Shown piece after piece: positions 26,197 to 33,893 of a stretch of 49,913 nt of DNA (the stretch's first letter is position 1; each line of letters begins with the position of its first letter). The stretch is from Clostridia bacterium (lineage in GTDB: Bacteria > Bacillota > Clostridia > Christensenellales > Borkfalkiaceae). Position numbers and translations under genes: made by a program. The stretch lies in contig JAAUYS010000068.1 of NCBI GenBank assembly GCA_014804995.1, positions 1-49,913 on the forward strand, written 5' to 3'. Under the pieces are notes generated by a model. That model was not told the DNA's origin and searched no databases. It worked only from the letters and a program-made list of their open reading frames with translations.

Positions 26197-26456
26197 TTTC
26201 GTACTTCCTCAAGAGCAGATTTGATAGATTCGAGACTAATTTTCACACCGCCGCTAGATCCGACAATAACTTGACATAACCTCTCGCCTTGAATAGCCAC
26301 ACTCATCACAAGACCCACGTCCGCTACGCTCATAACGTCTCTGTTATTCTTGAACAACTGCTCTACAATAGCTAAATATTCCCGCGTCTGCGCTATAAAC
26401 GTTTTCACTATACCAGTCGCGAATTCTACCTTTTCTTCTAATGTCATTTCCGCCAT
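26193..26456 (-). CDS. Small helical protein, unknown (87 aa)
   Basis: Start chosen at ATG 26456 (MAEMTLEEKVEFATGIV) after GGGGG; the upstream part of the frame looks non-coding. Predicted helical (TREYLAIVEQLFKNNRDVMS). ATGA overlap with the next gene. Function unknown. Confidence 0.65.
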   Translation of the reverse strand: MAEMTLEEKVEFATGIVKTFIAQTREYLAIVEQLFKNNRDVMSVADVGLVMSVAIQGERLCQVIVGSSGGVKISLESIKSALEEVRK

Positions 26457-26491
26457 TTCAGATCCCCCTCGTCTACTTCTGCTTGCTCGGC

Positions 26492-26704
26492 TCAACTTTT
26501 GTGCGTAAACCAACCGTCCTGCGCGACATCGTCAAGAAGACGCATACACACCTCAAACGTACTTTCGGAGACCTCGCAGACAACGGAGACCTCTTTCTCA
26601 TAGTCTCCTGCGCACCAAAGCATACACCTGTCCTTGCTTGCCATACCGCACAACCTGTCGTTCGGTATGCGGATTACATTGTTGTCGATATCCCTAAAAA
26701 TCAT
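26492..26704 (-). CDS. Small protein, unknown (70 aa)
   Basis: ATGA overlap with the preceding gene. MIFRDIDNNVIRIPNDRLCG, then a Cys-containing beta-like stretch (KDRCMLWCAGDYEKEVSVVC). Start pattern and size resemble small single-domain proteins of unknown role. Confidence 0.65.
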   Translation of the reverse strand: MIFRDIDNNVIRIPNDRLCGMASKDRCMLWCAGDYEKEVSVVCEVSESTFEVCMRLLDDVAQDGWFTHKS

Positions 26705-27093
26705 TCGTCGCCCCCTATGAATGGCTCAAACCAAGGACTGTCGCCCTCTCGTATGGCGACAATGTCGGGAACAGGTTTGTCCTCTTCTGACTTAGTATAT
26801 GGACGTGTACTGAATACTGTCGGACTATCGTCTCCCAATATAGTCCATTCCCTATCGGGCTTCTCGCGCAACCATCGCGCGAGTTCCTTATTGGTCATAC
26901 GGCGTTGCTCGATCTCCGCGCAGTGATGAAACGAATACACTGCATCGTGGTCGCTCTTGTCGAGAGCGATGACCCGAGAATAGTAGTCATCTGACCTAAT
27001 CCATATCACGAACGCTTTCCGCTTCTGCTCTGGTTCGCTTCCCCAAACCCACATCTCGCGCGGGTTGTTGTCCCATTCTGTTACTTCTTTCAT
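26701..27093 (-). CDS. Protein of unknown function (130 aa)
   Basis: ATG 27093 with AAAGGAT upstream. N-terminal Trp-rich beta segment (EMWVWGSEPEQKRKAFVIWI), a central His pair (YSFHHCAEIEQRRM), and an acidic end. No family recognised. Confidence 0.7.
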   Translation of the reverse strand: MKEVTEWDNNPREMWVWGSEPEQKRKAFVIWIRSDDYYSRVIALDKSDHDAVYSFHHCAEIEQRRMTNKELARWLREKPDREWTILGDDSPTVFSTRPYTKSEEDKPVPDIVAIREGDSPWFEPFIGGDE

Positions 27094-27096
27094 ATT

Positions 27097-27387
27097 TCAA
27101 TCCTTTGCGCATTCGGGAGTGATTTTCAATTCTTCCGCCAAGCGTTCGCTCTGCGCCTTGAAGAAATCCACGTCATTCGTCAACTTCTCGATCCTCTTTC
27201 CATAGTCCTCTCGAAGTTCTTCCATTTCCTGCTTATGACGTGCATTGCACTCCACGAGGTGGCGATATTCGTCTATGGTAATGGTTACCATAATCTCCCT
27301 AGGCGCACTATAGTTGTATCTATTGTCGCCATAAGTATGGAGTTCTTTGCCAACCTCAACCACGTTATCCTGTTTATTGTCTTCCAT
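27097..27387 (-). CDS. Coiled-coil protein, unknown (96 aa)
   Basis: ATG 27387 with GGAGGT upstream and a bipartite motif 16 bases further up. Residues 45-90 are strongly helical (KQEMEELREDYGKRIEKL). The N-terminus is polar with a Tyr/Asn-rich stretch. Probably a small structural or partner-binding protein. Confidence 0.7.
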   Translation of the reverse strand: MEDNKQDNVVEVGKELHTYGDNRYNYSAPREIMVTITIDEYRHLVECNARHKQEMEELREDYGKRIEKLTNDVDFFKAQSERLAEELKITPECAKD

Positions 27388-27402
27388 TTTCTACCTCCAC
27401 AT

Positions 27403-27433
27403 TTTGGTATACACATAGTCCAAATACATTAAT
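27403..27433 (-). promoter_or_regulatory. Bipartite phage motif upstream of 96-aa gene
   Basis: Minus strand ATTAAT, 15 bases, GTATACCAAA (two differences from the commonest form). A UUCG-capped hairpin lies immediately upstream, between the previous stop and the motif. Confidence 0.6.
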
Positions 27434-27452
27434 CCCACGCCGAAGCGTGGGA
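27433..27452 (-). terminator. UUCG-capped hairpin (possible terminator)
   Basis: Eight-base stem TCCCACGC/GCGTGGGA with a TTCG loop closed by C-G, just after the stop of the 58-residue gene. There is no clear T-run, so it may terminate weakly or protect the 3' end. Confidence 0.55.
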
Positions 27453-27457
27453 AACGT

Positions 27458-27634
27458 TCATTGAATCTCGACTATCTTGTTGCCATTTCTTTTATAGAAG
27501 CGCGGCTCTTCGAAGAGCACGTCCTCGCCACTCAACTTCGCAATCTGCTCACACTTCTTCTTGACATCAGATTTCAGTCTTTCGATTTCTGCCTTGACAT
27601 GTATGTCTGTTACCACGTCGATTGCTCTTTTCAT
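27458..27634 (-). CDS. Small charged protein, unknown (58 aa)
   Basis: Start at ATG 27634 (MKRAIDVVTDIHVKAEIERL) with GGAGG upstream. Helical and charged, ending YKRNGNKIVEIQ. Unknown. Confidence 0.65.
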   Translation of the reverse strand: MKRAIDVVTDIHVKAEIERLKSDVKKKCEQIAKLSGEDVLFEEPRFYKRNGNKIVEIQ

Positions 27635-27770
27635 TCTTCCTCCAATATTTGAAGATGATTCCCATCGCATACTTCCACCTTAGGCGGAACGGCTCTTCAC
27701 ACAGCGCGATAAGAAACCCAGTGATCACCCTGTCAATCTGATTGATCTCCCTCTGCTTCCTGTTACCCAT
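27567..27770 (-). CDS. Small basic protein, unknown (67 aa)
   Basis: ATG 27770 overlaps the preceding stop (ATGGGTAA). Early part (IDRVITGFLIALCEEPFRLR) has a short hydrophobic helix. The last 20 codons overlap the next gene, and this end looks like a shadow, so the real stop or start may differ. Confidence 0.45.
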   Translation of the reverse strand: MGNRKQREINQIDRVITGFLIALCEEPFRLRWKYAMGIIFKYWRKNEKSNRRGNRHTCQGRNRKTEI

Positions 27771-28104
27771 CTACTCCCTCCAAAGTGAGCACTGTAGTCT
27801 TTCTCGACAGACCGTCATATTCGAACTTGATGACCTTGAGCACCTGTTCCAAACAGTCTCTTCTGTCCATCGCCTTTATCTTGTCCGTTATGTTATGGGC
27901 TTCCGAGAAAGCCCGAGTGCGGGCGATAAGATAGACATAAATTTCCGAGAAGTACTGATATAGCGCAGGATATTGACCGAGCAACTGTGCATACCTCTCG
28001 GAATCGACAACCAACGACTTTTCGTGTGTCGGAATAGATCCGAAGCAGATGTCTCGTATCTCGTCGAGAGAGAGTTCCATCACGTTCTTCGTCGTCAGTA
28101 TCAA
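27763..28104 (-). CDS. Protein of unknown function (113 aa)
   Basis: TTG start at 28104 overlapping the DatZ stop (TTGA). Helical, with conserved-looking DSERYAQLLGQYPALYQYFS near 45 and DRRDCLEQVLKVIKFEYDGL near the end. No MazG-type metal motif (ExxE...ExxD) is apparent. It follows DatZ, so a link to nucleotide metabolism is possible but unproven. Confidence 0.7.
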   Translation of the reverse strand: MILTTKNVMELSLDEIRDICFGSIPTHEKSLVVDSERYAQLLGQYPALYQYFSEIYVYLIARTRAFSEAHNITDKIKAMDRRDCLEQVLKVIKFEYDGLSRKTTVLTLEGVDG

Positions 28105-28646
28105 TGCTTAATCTCCTTGGGCAGAGCCTTTGCCACTTCGAGAATTGTGCTCCTCGGGATTCCCAAGATGTTCTCGATAGAATCGCCATACATCTCGAGA
28201 TATTCAAGAAGCCGACCGAGCGTCTCGCAATAGATCGGTTGCAGATGTCTGTTGCCCGAGACTGTCTCTTCCTTGAGGTAGAGCGCGAACTCCAAGATGT
28301 CCGCGAGTTTGACTATCTCGAGGGTGCGACTGTCCGTGCCGAGACTGATGTTGAGTTCTTTCGCACCCATCTCGTCCAGTCCGACGACCGCCATCTTACC
28401 CATCGCCCTGCGGACGAGGAAAGGAATGTCTCCCGTAACCGCTTCGGGCATATCGTGCATAAGACCCATTTTCAAGCAATAGCGGGCTTCTTCCTCGCCC
28501 AATCCTTGGTCGATCGCTATCCGATAAGCCATCACACCCACATAGAACGAGTGCTCCGCTACGTTCTCGTAGCGATTGCACCGCTCAAAGTTAAGCCGTC
28601 TGACATACATCAGAGACCGAACTTTCCTTATATCCAGTTTGAACAT
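28101..28646 (-). CDS. datZ: HD-domain deoxyadenylate phosphohydrolase, DatZ-like
   Basis: Start chosen at ATG 28646 after AAGGAG; an in-frame ATG at 28679 lies upstream of that ribosome site. The 181 residues match the size of DatZ. HD residues: H32 in ENVAEHSFYVG, H64-D65 in LMHDMPEAVTGD (with E68), and D116 in KLADILEFALYL. DatZ and YfbR-type enzymes dephosphorylate dATP or dAMP. In Z phages this clears dATP so that dZTP is used instead. Together with PurZ this supports an adenine-free genome. Overlaps the recA end by 56 bases. Confidence 0.88.
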   Translation of the reverse strand: MFKLDIRKVRSLMYVRRLNFERCNRYENVAEHSFYVGVMAYRIAIDQGLGEEEARYCLKMGLMHDMPEAVTGDIPFLVRRAMGKMAVVGLDEMGAKELNISLGTDSRTLEIVKLADILEFALYLKEETVSGNRHLQPIYCETLGRLLEYLEMYGDSIENILGIPRSTILEVAKALPKEIKH

Positions 28647-29577
28647 ACTGCTCGAACTCCTTAGAATTTCCATCGACATAGGCGACCATATTCGCCCTGC
28701 CGTTCAGTTTCACGTCCTTGTATTGATAGAAAGAACCCGACTTCGTGATAACCCCCTTAGTAAGCATCTCGTCGAACAGTTCAGAAGCGTGATCTATACC
28801 CTTACCCCAAATAATGGGAACTTGAGCCACACCGTTCGGCGCGGCGCACTTGTTCTTCACCACCTTGACCCGACTGTATTTGCCAATCTGCTCTCCCTTT
28901 TCCTCGATAGCGTCTCCGACCTGCCTTATATCAAGCCTTATCGACGCATAGAATGGAAGAGCGCGACCGCCAGTAGTGGTGTCGGGCGAACCGAACACCA
29001 CACCAATCTTGCTTCGGATCTGGTTGATGAAGATTATGCACACCTCGTTCTGTGCTATCCGAGCAATGGTCTTGCGGAAACCCTGCGACATCATTCGGGC
29101 TTGAAGACCCATCTGCGCTTCGCCGTAGTCTCCCCTCAACTCCGCTTCGGGTGTCATCGCACTCACACTATCTACGACTATTAGCTTCACCCCCTTGTTG
29201 AGCAATATGTCTATCGCTCTCCAAGTGTCCTCGCCAGTCTCGGGTATGAGGTGAAGCCAGTCCTTGTTGACTTCGCCCTGCACACCCATAGTGCGGAAAT
29301 AATCGTAATCGAGAGTATTCTCGTTGTCAATGTAGCCGAAAGGAAGACCCATCTTTTGAGCCTGTACACACGCCGACATCGCAAGAGTGGTCTTGCCGCT
29401 GTGTTCAGCCCCATAGATCTCCACAACGCGACCCGCAGGATATCCACCTATCTTCAAGGCTTTATCCAATTGAATAGACCCTGTGGGTATCACGTAGGAG
29501 ACCGGCTTCGGGTCTTCCATTCCGACTTCTTTCTTGACCTGTGAGAAAATACTCTCGATATCAATGTCCGTTTTCAC
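28591..29577 (-). CDS. RecA-like recombinase
   Basis: 328 residues. Walker A GAEHSGKTTLA near 55-65, Walker B LIVVDSVSAMTPEAEL, the L1/L2 loop region with MMSQGFRKTIARIAQNE, INQIRSKIGVVFGSPDTTTGG, and a short C-terminal domain. It promotes strand exchange in recombination-dependent replication and repair. GTG start at 29577 overlaps the stop of the ssDNA-binding-like gene (GTGA), so the two are coupled. Confidence 0.95.
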   Translation of the reverse strand: MKTDIDIESIFSQVKKEVGMEDPKPVSYVIPTGSIQLDKALKIGGYPAGRVVEIYGAEHSGKTTLAMSACVQAQKMGLPFGYIDNENTLDYDYFRTMGVQGEVNKDWLHLIPETGEDTWRAIDILLNKGVKLIVVDSVSAMTPEAELRGDYGEAQMGLQARMMSQGFRKTIARIAQNEVCIIFINQIRSKIGVVFGSPDTTTGGRALPFYASIRLDIRQVGDAIEEKGEQIGKYSRVKVVKNKCAAPNGVAQVPIIWGKGIDHASELFDEMLTKGVITKSGSFYQYKDVKLNGRANMVAYVDGNSKEFEQYVQTGYKESSVSDVCQTA

Positions 29578-30479
29578 GACTTGCTCCGAATGTACTTCTC
29601 GGCTTCTGTCTGTACCGTGCCGCTACTATTCTCGGCGAGGAACTTGATATAATCAAGACCCGCGACCTGCTCGACCTCCTCGAAAGTCTTACCTTTGTGA
29701 GTGCCGAAAGGAAGCACGAAAGCCCCCTGCGGCTCGGTCGTCGGAGTATTCTGCGGCGGAGTAGTCATATTCGCCGTATTGTGTGATTCGAACTGCGACG
29801 GAGCGACCGTAACAGTAGGAGCAGTACCCACGCGCCGTTTCAACTCCTCGTCGCCGCAATAGAGATCAATTTCTTCGGGCGAGAGTATATTCAATTTCGG
29901 GAGTTCTTCTGCGGACTTGCCGAGGAAGAACCCGTTATACTTGGTGTCAAATCCCTTACCGCTCTTCGAGACCTCGAAATCGATGTCGCTTCCATTCTTG
30001 GCAACATATCTCGACACATCTTGGAAGAAGTCTTCCGCCGCCACGAGATAGAGCACCATCTTGAGGTCATAGACATAGACTGGACAAATGAACCGTCTGC
30101 GGACGGGGAAAGGGAGCAACTTGTTCTCGCTCACCCCGCTTTCGCGCGCCTTATCGTTTTCTCCGCAGAGGGGACACTTCATCTTACCAGTACAGTACAC
30201 GGTACTGAAGAACCGCACCTGCGGAATGGACTTGATAGAGTGCTCCCAAAAGGACTTCGGTGCGAGCCATTTCTTCGTACCGATATTGCGGTTGATGTAA
30301 TCCACGGCTTCCTCGCGAGACATCTTCTGCTCCGACATCACCTGTTCCACATCAATATCTTCCGTAAGAAAGCGAACCCTCTGCGGCTGTTCTGTGAACT
30401 TAAACTTCTTGACATTGCCCTCTTCGACATAACCGAGGTTCGAGGACACTGTCTTAGAATCTGCGAAATCTCCCCACAT
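29574..30479 (-). CDS. ssDNA-binding protein candidate, T4 gp32-like (301 aa)
   Basis: Central zinc-type MKCPLCGEN near 98 inside an OB-like core (PFPVRRRFICPVYVYDLK, then DIDFEVSKSGKGFDTKYNG). These resemble gp32/uvsY-region proteins. The linker is Thr/Pro-rich (residues about 225-250). The C-terminus LPFGTHKGKTFEEVEQVAGL is a DUF3820-like small domain in place of the usual acidic tail. It lies directly before recA, as SSB partners often do. Confidence 0.72.
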   Translation of the reverse strand: MWGDFADSKTVSSNLGYVEEGNVKKFKFTEQPQRVRFLTEDIDVEQVMSEQKMSREEAVDYINRNIGTKKWLAPKSFWEHSIKSIPQVRFFSTVYCTGKMKCPLCGENDKARESGVSENKLLPFPVRRRFICPVYVYDLKMVLYLVAAEDFFQDVSRYVAKNGSDIDFEVSKSGKGFDTKYNGFFLGKSAEELPKLNILSPEEIDLYCGDEELKRRVGTAPTVTVAPSQFESHNTANMTTPPQNTPTTEPQGAFVLPFGTHKGKTFEEVEQVAGLDYIKFLAENSSGTVQTEAEKYIRSKS

Positions 30480-31546
30480 CAGAAACCCCCTTTAATAGCG
30501 TCGCGCGGCGACGTGCCGATCCACACCACAGGCGCGTGTGCGATTTCTTCCATCTGTTGCTTGCGAGCCAAGAGCTTAGCGCGAGACGCTTCGGGAATTT
30601 CCGTGAGAGTGGTGCGCCCATCAATATCGGGTGCAAGATAGTCCGCGAACGAGAGCGCAAGCATCGTCGGCTTGTTGACGCGCACGGCGTGTTCGAAATC
30701 CAACCAAGAAAACTCGAAGATTCTGCGGGTGAGTTTGGTAACCGTAGTGCGCTCGGGTTCAACCTCGCGCCCGCAACGCTGACTAATGTCTTCCCAAGTA
30801 AGTTCCTTTCCGCCAGTGTCGCCGCTGTTGCCGTGAACGCGGATCGGGTATGAGCGAATCACACCGATGATGTCGCGCACGTCGCGCGGCGAGAACCCAC
30901 ATTCAGCAAGATATCCACTCGCCGTGCATTCGCGCGTCGTGCAGAACGGATAATAGGGCGTAGTATGAACGGAGAGCATAGTGCCCTGCGTACCCTCGAG
31001 GAGTACCGAAGCATCCATTTCGTTGAGCATTTCGATGGTATCCACCACCTTGAGACCCATCTGTGTTGCATATTCCTTTTCGTTCTTCATCTGCTTCGGC
31101 AAGAGACTATTATGTCCGCGCCACAATTTACGAATGAGAATCGCGCCGCAACCGTGGGCGGTGCTCCCCATCTCCTTGTTCATTCCGTCGCCGTCGTTCT
31201 CGGCTTCGATGTCGCAGTCTTCCAGAATCGTTGCACGTCCGTCGATATAGAGACGATCGCGCACGTCCTTTCCAGTCGCCTTATTAATCATTTCAATCTC
31301 GCGCTCGAGTAACTTCTTCTCGATGAAGCACCCCGCCCCGAGAAACAACTTGACATCGGGGTCAACCCACGCGCACGGAATAGTCTGTACGCTATACATC
31401 TCGCCCTCGTAGGTGAGCGAGTGCCCCGCATTGGTTGCACCTGTTCGAATGCTCGCGTCATACTTGCGAGACTTGAGCAGGTCTTCGATGACGTGTCCTT
31501 TCGCGCTACTGCCGAACGACAAGTCCACAATAATGTCTACTTTCAT
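30479..31546 (-). CDS. purZ: PurZ: 2-amino-deoxyadenylosuccinate synthase (PurA homologue)
   Basis: 355 residues, the PurZ size (PurA is about 430). The GTP loop reads FGSSAKGHVIED: where PurA has GDEGKGK with catalytic Asp13, this has Ser13-Ser14, the change that marks PurZ and lets dGMP be the substrate. Retained: GATNAGHSLTYEG near 36, GSTAHGCGA near 125, LLEGTQGTMLS near 185, and GNSGDTGGKEL near 250. PurZ joins dGMP and aspartate, giving N6-succino-2-amino-dAMP; PurB then yields dZMP. Transcribed with a short hairpin-containing leader behind a bipartite motif. Confidence 0.9.
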   Translation of the reverse strand: MKVDIIVDLSFGSSAKGHVIEDLLKSRKYDASIRTGATNAGHSLTYEGEMYSVQTIPCAWVDPDVKLFLGAGCFIEKKLLEREIEMINKATGKDVRDRLYIDGRATILEDCDIEAENDGDGMNKEMGSTAHGCGAILIRKLWRGHNSLLPKQMKNEKEYATQMGLKVVDTIEMLNEMDASVLLEGTQGTMLSVHTTPYYPFCTTRECTASGYLAECGFSPRDVRDIIGVIRSYPIRVHGNSGDTGGKELTWEDISQRCGREVEPERTTVTKLTRRIFEFSWLDFEHAVRVNKPTMLALSFADYLAPDIDGRTTLTEIPEASRAKLLARKQQMEEIAHAPVVWIGTSPRDAIKGGF

Positions 31547-31558
31547 AGATAACTCCTT

Positions 31559-31601
31559 GGGCGTTTCAGCCCTCGTATTTAGTATGCGCCCGAACGGGCG
31601 C
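31559..31601 (-). promoter_or_regulatory. Two hairpins in the purZ leader
   Basis: Minus strand: palindrome GCGCCCGTTCGGGCGC (31601-31586) fills the spacer of the bipartite motif, and a second hairpin GGGC-TGAAAC-GCCC (31572-31559) ends just before the ribosome site AAGGAG. They could end upstream transcription or tune purZ translation. Confidence 0.5.
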
Positions 31602-31608
31602 GATTAAT
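31578..31608 (-). promoter_or_regulatory. Bipartite phage motif upstream of purZ
   Basis: Minus strand ATTAAT, 15 bases, GCATACTAAA. The distal 10-mer is identical to that of purB. About 30 bases of leader precede the ATG at 31546. Confidence 0.7.
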
Positions 31609-32138
31609 TAATACCAGTTCTTCCACTTGTTGCGAATGGACTTCTTGACGCGAGCCACGTATGGCGCGCTACAGTTCATCTCGAGGGCGATCTGCTTGCA
31701 GTGATTGTCGTACATAAGGTCTGCCCTATCCAAGAGCCATCTCCTCGCCACATATCTCTCGTTCCCGTGCAGGGTGGAGAGGAAGCGTTCGATGTCGAGT
31801 TCGAGATTTTTGTCTCTATCCTTGCTCTCGAAGTCCCATTGCTCGCCGTTCTCTTTGGTGGCGGAGACAAGCCGCACCACAGTCTCACCGTCCGAGCGGT
31901 AAGATTTCATCTTTCCGTCCTTGACTTTCATCTTCCTCTTCGTATTCTCGGACAGCCGAGCGTTCCGAATTGCACCATAACCACAGCAGATAAGATATGG
32001 GATCGGGTCGCGCCCGTCGCTGTCCTTTCGGTGCTCGAGCACACCGAGCCAAAAGTTCTGATGATCATCCTCGTTCTTCTTGAGTTTCCGAAGCCTTTCC
32101 TCTCCCAATCCGTTTTCGATCATTACTACCAAATCCAC
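31608..32138 (-). CDS. Sigma-factor-like protein with region-4 helix-turn-helix (176 aa)
   Basis: GTG start at 32138 after GGGGG. The N-terminal part (HQNFWLGVLEHRK, then PIPYLICCGYGAIRNARL) resembles the core-binding helices of phage sigma-like proteins. The C-terminal 60 residues (FLSTLHGNERYVARRWLL, HCKQIALEMNCSAPYVARVK) are a helix-turn-helix of sigma region-4 type. It would direct host RNA polymerase to phage promoters, and it is the best candidate partner for the eight bipartite motifs. Confidence 0.72.
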   Translation of the reverse strand: MDLVVMIENGLGEERLRKLKKNEDDHQNFWLGVLEHRKDSDGRDPIPYLICCGYGAIRNARLSENTKRKMKVKDGKMKSYRSDGETVVRLVSATKENGEQWDFESKDRDKNLELDIERFLSTLHGNERYVARRWLLDRADLMYDNHCKQIALEMNCSAPYVARVKKSIRNKWKNWY

Positions 32139-32139
32139 T

Positions 32140-32346
32140 TTATTCCCCCTTGAAATTTCCGCACGACTTCGCGCACACTTTACCTGTCATCTGACAGACC
32201 AAATCCCATACTTCCTTTTTGCTGTGCTTGCAGTTCATACAGTCCTTATTGCCGCCTTTCTTGCATTCCTCACAGAGTACTATCTGCGGGTGATATAGCG
32301 ACCGCATAAAGGTCTTACCGCAAGACTTGCACACCTGTTCTACCAC
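32140..32346 (-). CDS. Small double zinc-ribbon protein (68 aa)
   Basis: GTG start overlapping the preceding stop. Eight or more Cys in pairs: CKSCGKTF, CEECKKGGNKDCMNC, CQMTGKVC, CAKSCGNF. Likely two zinc sites; possible nucleic-acid or polymerase-binding role. Part of the early Cys-rich group. Confidence 0.75.
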   Translation of the reverse strand: MVEQVCKSCGKTFMRSLYHPQIVLCEECKKGGNKDCMNCKHSKKEVWDLVCQMTGKVCAKSCGNFKGE

Positions 32347-32678
32347 GTGTAGCCCCCTTTAACCTTGCGGATTTTCCCCTGCTCAAGACTGTAGTCTACG
32401 AGTTGTGCCGCATACTTAGGCATACGGCGGCGCACCACATTCAACTGCCTAGTTGTGAGATAGCCTGTAGTGAGTTTCCATCTTGCGAGATAAGAGAGGA
32501 ATTGTGCGTCGGGCGCACTAAAGCCGACACAGTTCTTCTCGAGGGTAGCATTCTTGCTTTGCTCCTCGATTGTCTGTGCGTTGTAGACAGCAAGCAAGCC
32601 CTTGACGGCTTGCCTGTTTGACGTGCCGAGTTGGGATTTCAGAGCGAACACCAACTCTTTCTTCGTTTTGTAAATCAT
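32340..32678 (-). CDS. Early protein, paralogue of the 116-aa protein (112 aa)
   Basis: ATG 32678 with AAGGAG upstream and its own sigma-70-type promoter. Shares with the neighbour at 32746-33096 the order 'LLA(V/I)YN.Q..(D/E)EQ', 'GF', 'L(T)..(Q)', a basic 'MPKYAAQLVD' type segment and a beta-like end. I recognise the pattern from phage and plasmid proteins of unknown role. Possibly a host-takeover or DNA-binding pair. Confidence 0.72.
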   Translation of the reverse strand: MIYKTKKELVFALKSQLGTSNRQAVKGLLAVYNAQTIEEQSKNATLEKNCVGFSAPDAQFLSYLARWKLTTGYLTTRQLNVVRRRMPKYAAQLVDYSLEQGKIRKVKGGYTW

Positions 32679-32716
32679 TTGGTTCTCCTTGAGCCACTTC
32701 GTGCCCTACATTTACT

Positions 32717-32745
32717 ATTATAACACGGCTTCGCGCCGCTGTCAA
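32717..32745 (-). promoter_or_regulatory. Sigma-70-type promoter, extended -10
   Basis: Minus strand TTGACA (32745-32740), 17 bases, TATAAT (32722-32717), preceded by TGT. The spacer contains a CGGC/GCCG inverted repeat. It lies about 40 bases upstream of the 112-residue gene. Confidence 0.82.
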
Positions 32746-33096
32746 TCAATATACGAACGTATAGCGTCTCGCGCTCAACTGCTCGATGTCTCCGCTTTCG
32801 AGACCGAGGCGGAAGATCTGCCGCTTATAATGCGGAATCTTCTGCTCGATACACTCCTGCTCCTCGCCAGTCAACTTCTTCTTTGAGAGCAGTTTCTTAC
32901 ATATCTTCGTCAACTTGATCGTCTGCCAGTTGTCGAAGCCTTTCCTGTTCTCGCCGTAGTTGCGCGCGTCTTCCTGCTCGTCTGCTTCCTGTTGGTTATA
33001 GATGGCAAGGAGACACCTCTTCAGCACTCTCGAATTTTCCATTAATTCCTCGATCTTGGCATATGCCTTGACGCGCGAACCCACCCACTTCTTCAT
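32746..33096 (-). CDS. Early protein, paralogue of the 112-aa protein (116 aa)
   Basis: ATG 33096 after a G-run. Helical and basic: LKRCLLAIYNQQEADEQEDA, then LLSKKKLTGEEQECIEQKI and PHYKRQIFRLGLESGD. The same motif order as the next gene shows an old duplication. Unknown function. Confidence 0.7.
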   Translation of the reverse strand: MKKWVGSRVKAYAKIEELMENSRVLKRCLLAIYNQQEADEQEDARNYGENRKGFDNWQTIKLTKICKKLLSKKKLTGEEQECIEQKIPHYKRQIFRLGLESGDIEQLSARRYTFVY

Positions 33097-33105
33097 AGAC
33101 CCCCC

Positions 33106-33321
33106 CTATATGGTTTGAAGTTGCTTTATAAAACAGGATATGATATTAACACATTCTGTAAGCCGCACCAACATATCCTCGTCCACCCGAATCGTCTTGA
33201 GGGTCTTGCCGTCATACTTGACCAGTATGAAATCGCGCCCGCCCTCGTTAGCCAAATCGAAACTGCCACCCTGCTCTCGGAAGAGTTTTCTCCTCTCCCT
33301 CGCCTGTTGAACAAAACCCAT
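33106..33321 (-). CDS. Small early protein, unknown (71 aa)
   Basis: ATG 33321. Basic N-terminus (MGFVQQARERRKLFREQGG), then a beta-like stretch (DFILVKYDGKTLKTIRVDED) and a hydrophobic end. Nine bases after the previous gene. Unknown. Confidence 0.65.
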   Translation of the reverse strand: MGFVQQARERRKLFREQGGSFDLANEGGRDFILVKYDGKTLKTIRVDEDMLVRLTECVNIISCFIKQLQTI

Positions 33322-33330
33322 CTCTCGCTC

Positions 33331-33519
33331 CTAATATTTAACCAAAAAGAACCTGTGAGAGTTTATCTCACAAGCTTTTTCAAAAGTCTCCGCATTCACG
33401 AGTTGGGGGCACTCGGGATTGCGCTCCCGAAACTCCCTCGCCGCTTGCACGTCCGAGGGGTGATAATTGTTCAGTGCCCGATACAACATCGCGAAATCCC
33501 TGTATCTAATCCAATACAT
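33331..33519 (-). CDS. Small early protein, unknown (62 aa)
   Basis: Start chosen at ATG 33519 (MYWIRYRDFAMLYRAL), which overlaps the stop of the secreted protein by 14 bases. Helical, basic, with HPSDVQAAREFRERNPECP. Unknown. Confidence 0.6.
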   Translation of the reverse strand: MYWIRYRDFAMLYRALNNYHPSDVQAAREFRERNPECPQLVNAETFEKACEINSHRFFLVKY

Positions 33520-33883
33520 CAATATACTGAAGTGCGAGCCGAGCGCAGTCCGTGCCATAGCCCTGCTCGCCGCGCTCCAACACCCAAGATTTCACTCGCT
33601 CGAGCGTCCAGTCTTCTCTTGCCTTGTCGTTGATAATCCACACGCTCTGACCGCCCGACTTCACATATGTAATATCACTAATCCACGTATGAAGAGTAAC
33701 GGTCAAATCACCTGCAGACTGACCGCTGTTGACGACATAGCAAGCCATCTGTTTTGTTCCCCACTCACCTGCACTTATGCTGTCATCAATATCGACATAG
33801 ATCGCATTGCCCGACACTGCCATCTTCTCAGCAAAGCAGACCGCCGAGAGTACCATCAACATCATAAAAGCTATCTTTTTCAT
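33506..33883 (-). CDS. Secreted protein with signal peptide (125 aa)
   Basis: MKKIAFMMLMVLSAVCFAEK is a clear signal peptide; cleavage is likely after CFA. The mature part is about 105 residues, beta-rich (CYVVNSGQSAGDLTVTLHTW) with two Cys that could pair, and a helical end. An early exported phage protein may act on the cell surface, for example in superinfection exclusion. That is an inference from topology and timing. Confidence 0.75.
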   Translation of the reverse strand: MKKIAFMMLMVLSAVCFAEKMAVSGNAIYVDIDDSISAGEWGTKQMACYVVNSGQSAGDLTVTLHTWISDITYVKSGGQSVWIINDKAREDWTLERVKSWVLERGEQGYGTDCARLALQYIDVLD

Positions 33884-33893
33884 TTTCGTCTCC

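Noticed and set aside
27763-28104. MazZ/MazG-type pyrophosphohydrolase beside DatZ
   Set aside because: No ExxE...ExxD metal-binding motif is visible.
30479-31546. Ordinary adenylosuccinate synthase (PurA)
   Set aside because: About 75 residues shorter than PurA and lacks the catalytic Asp-Glu in the GTP loop.
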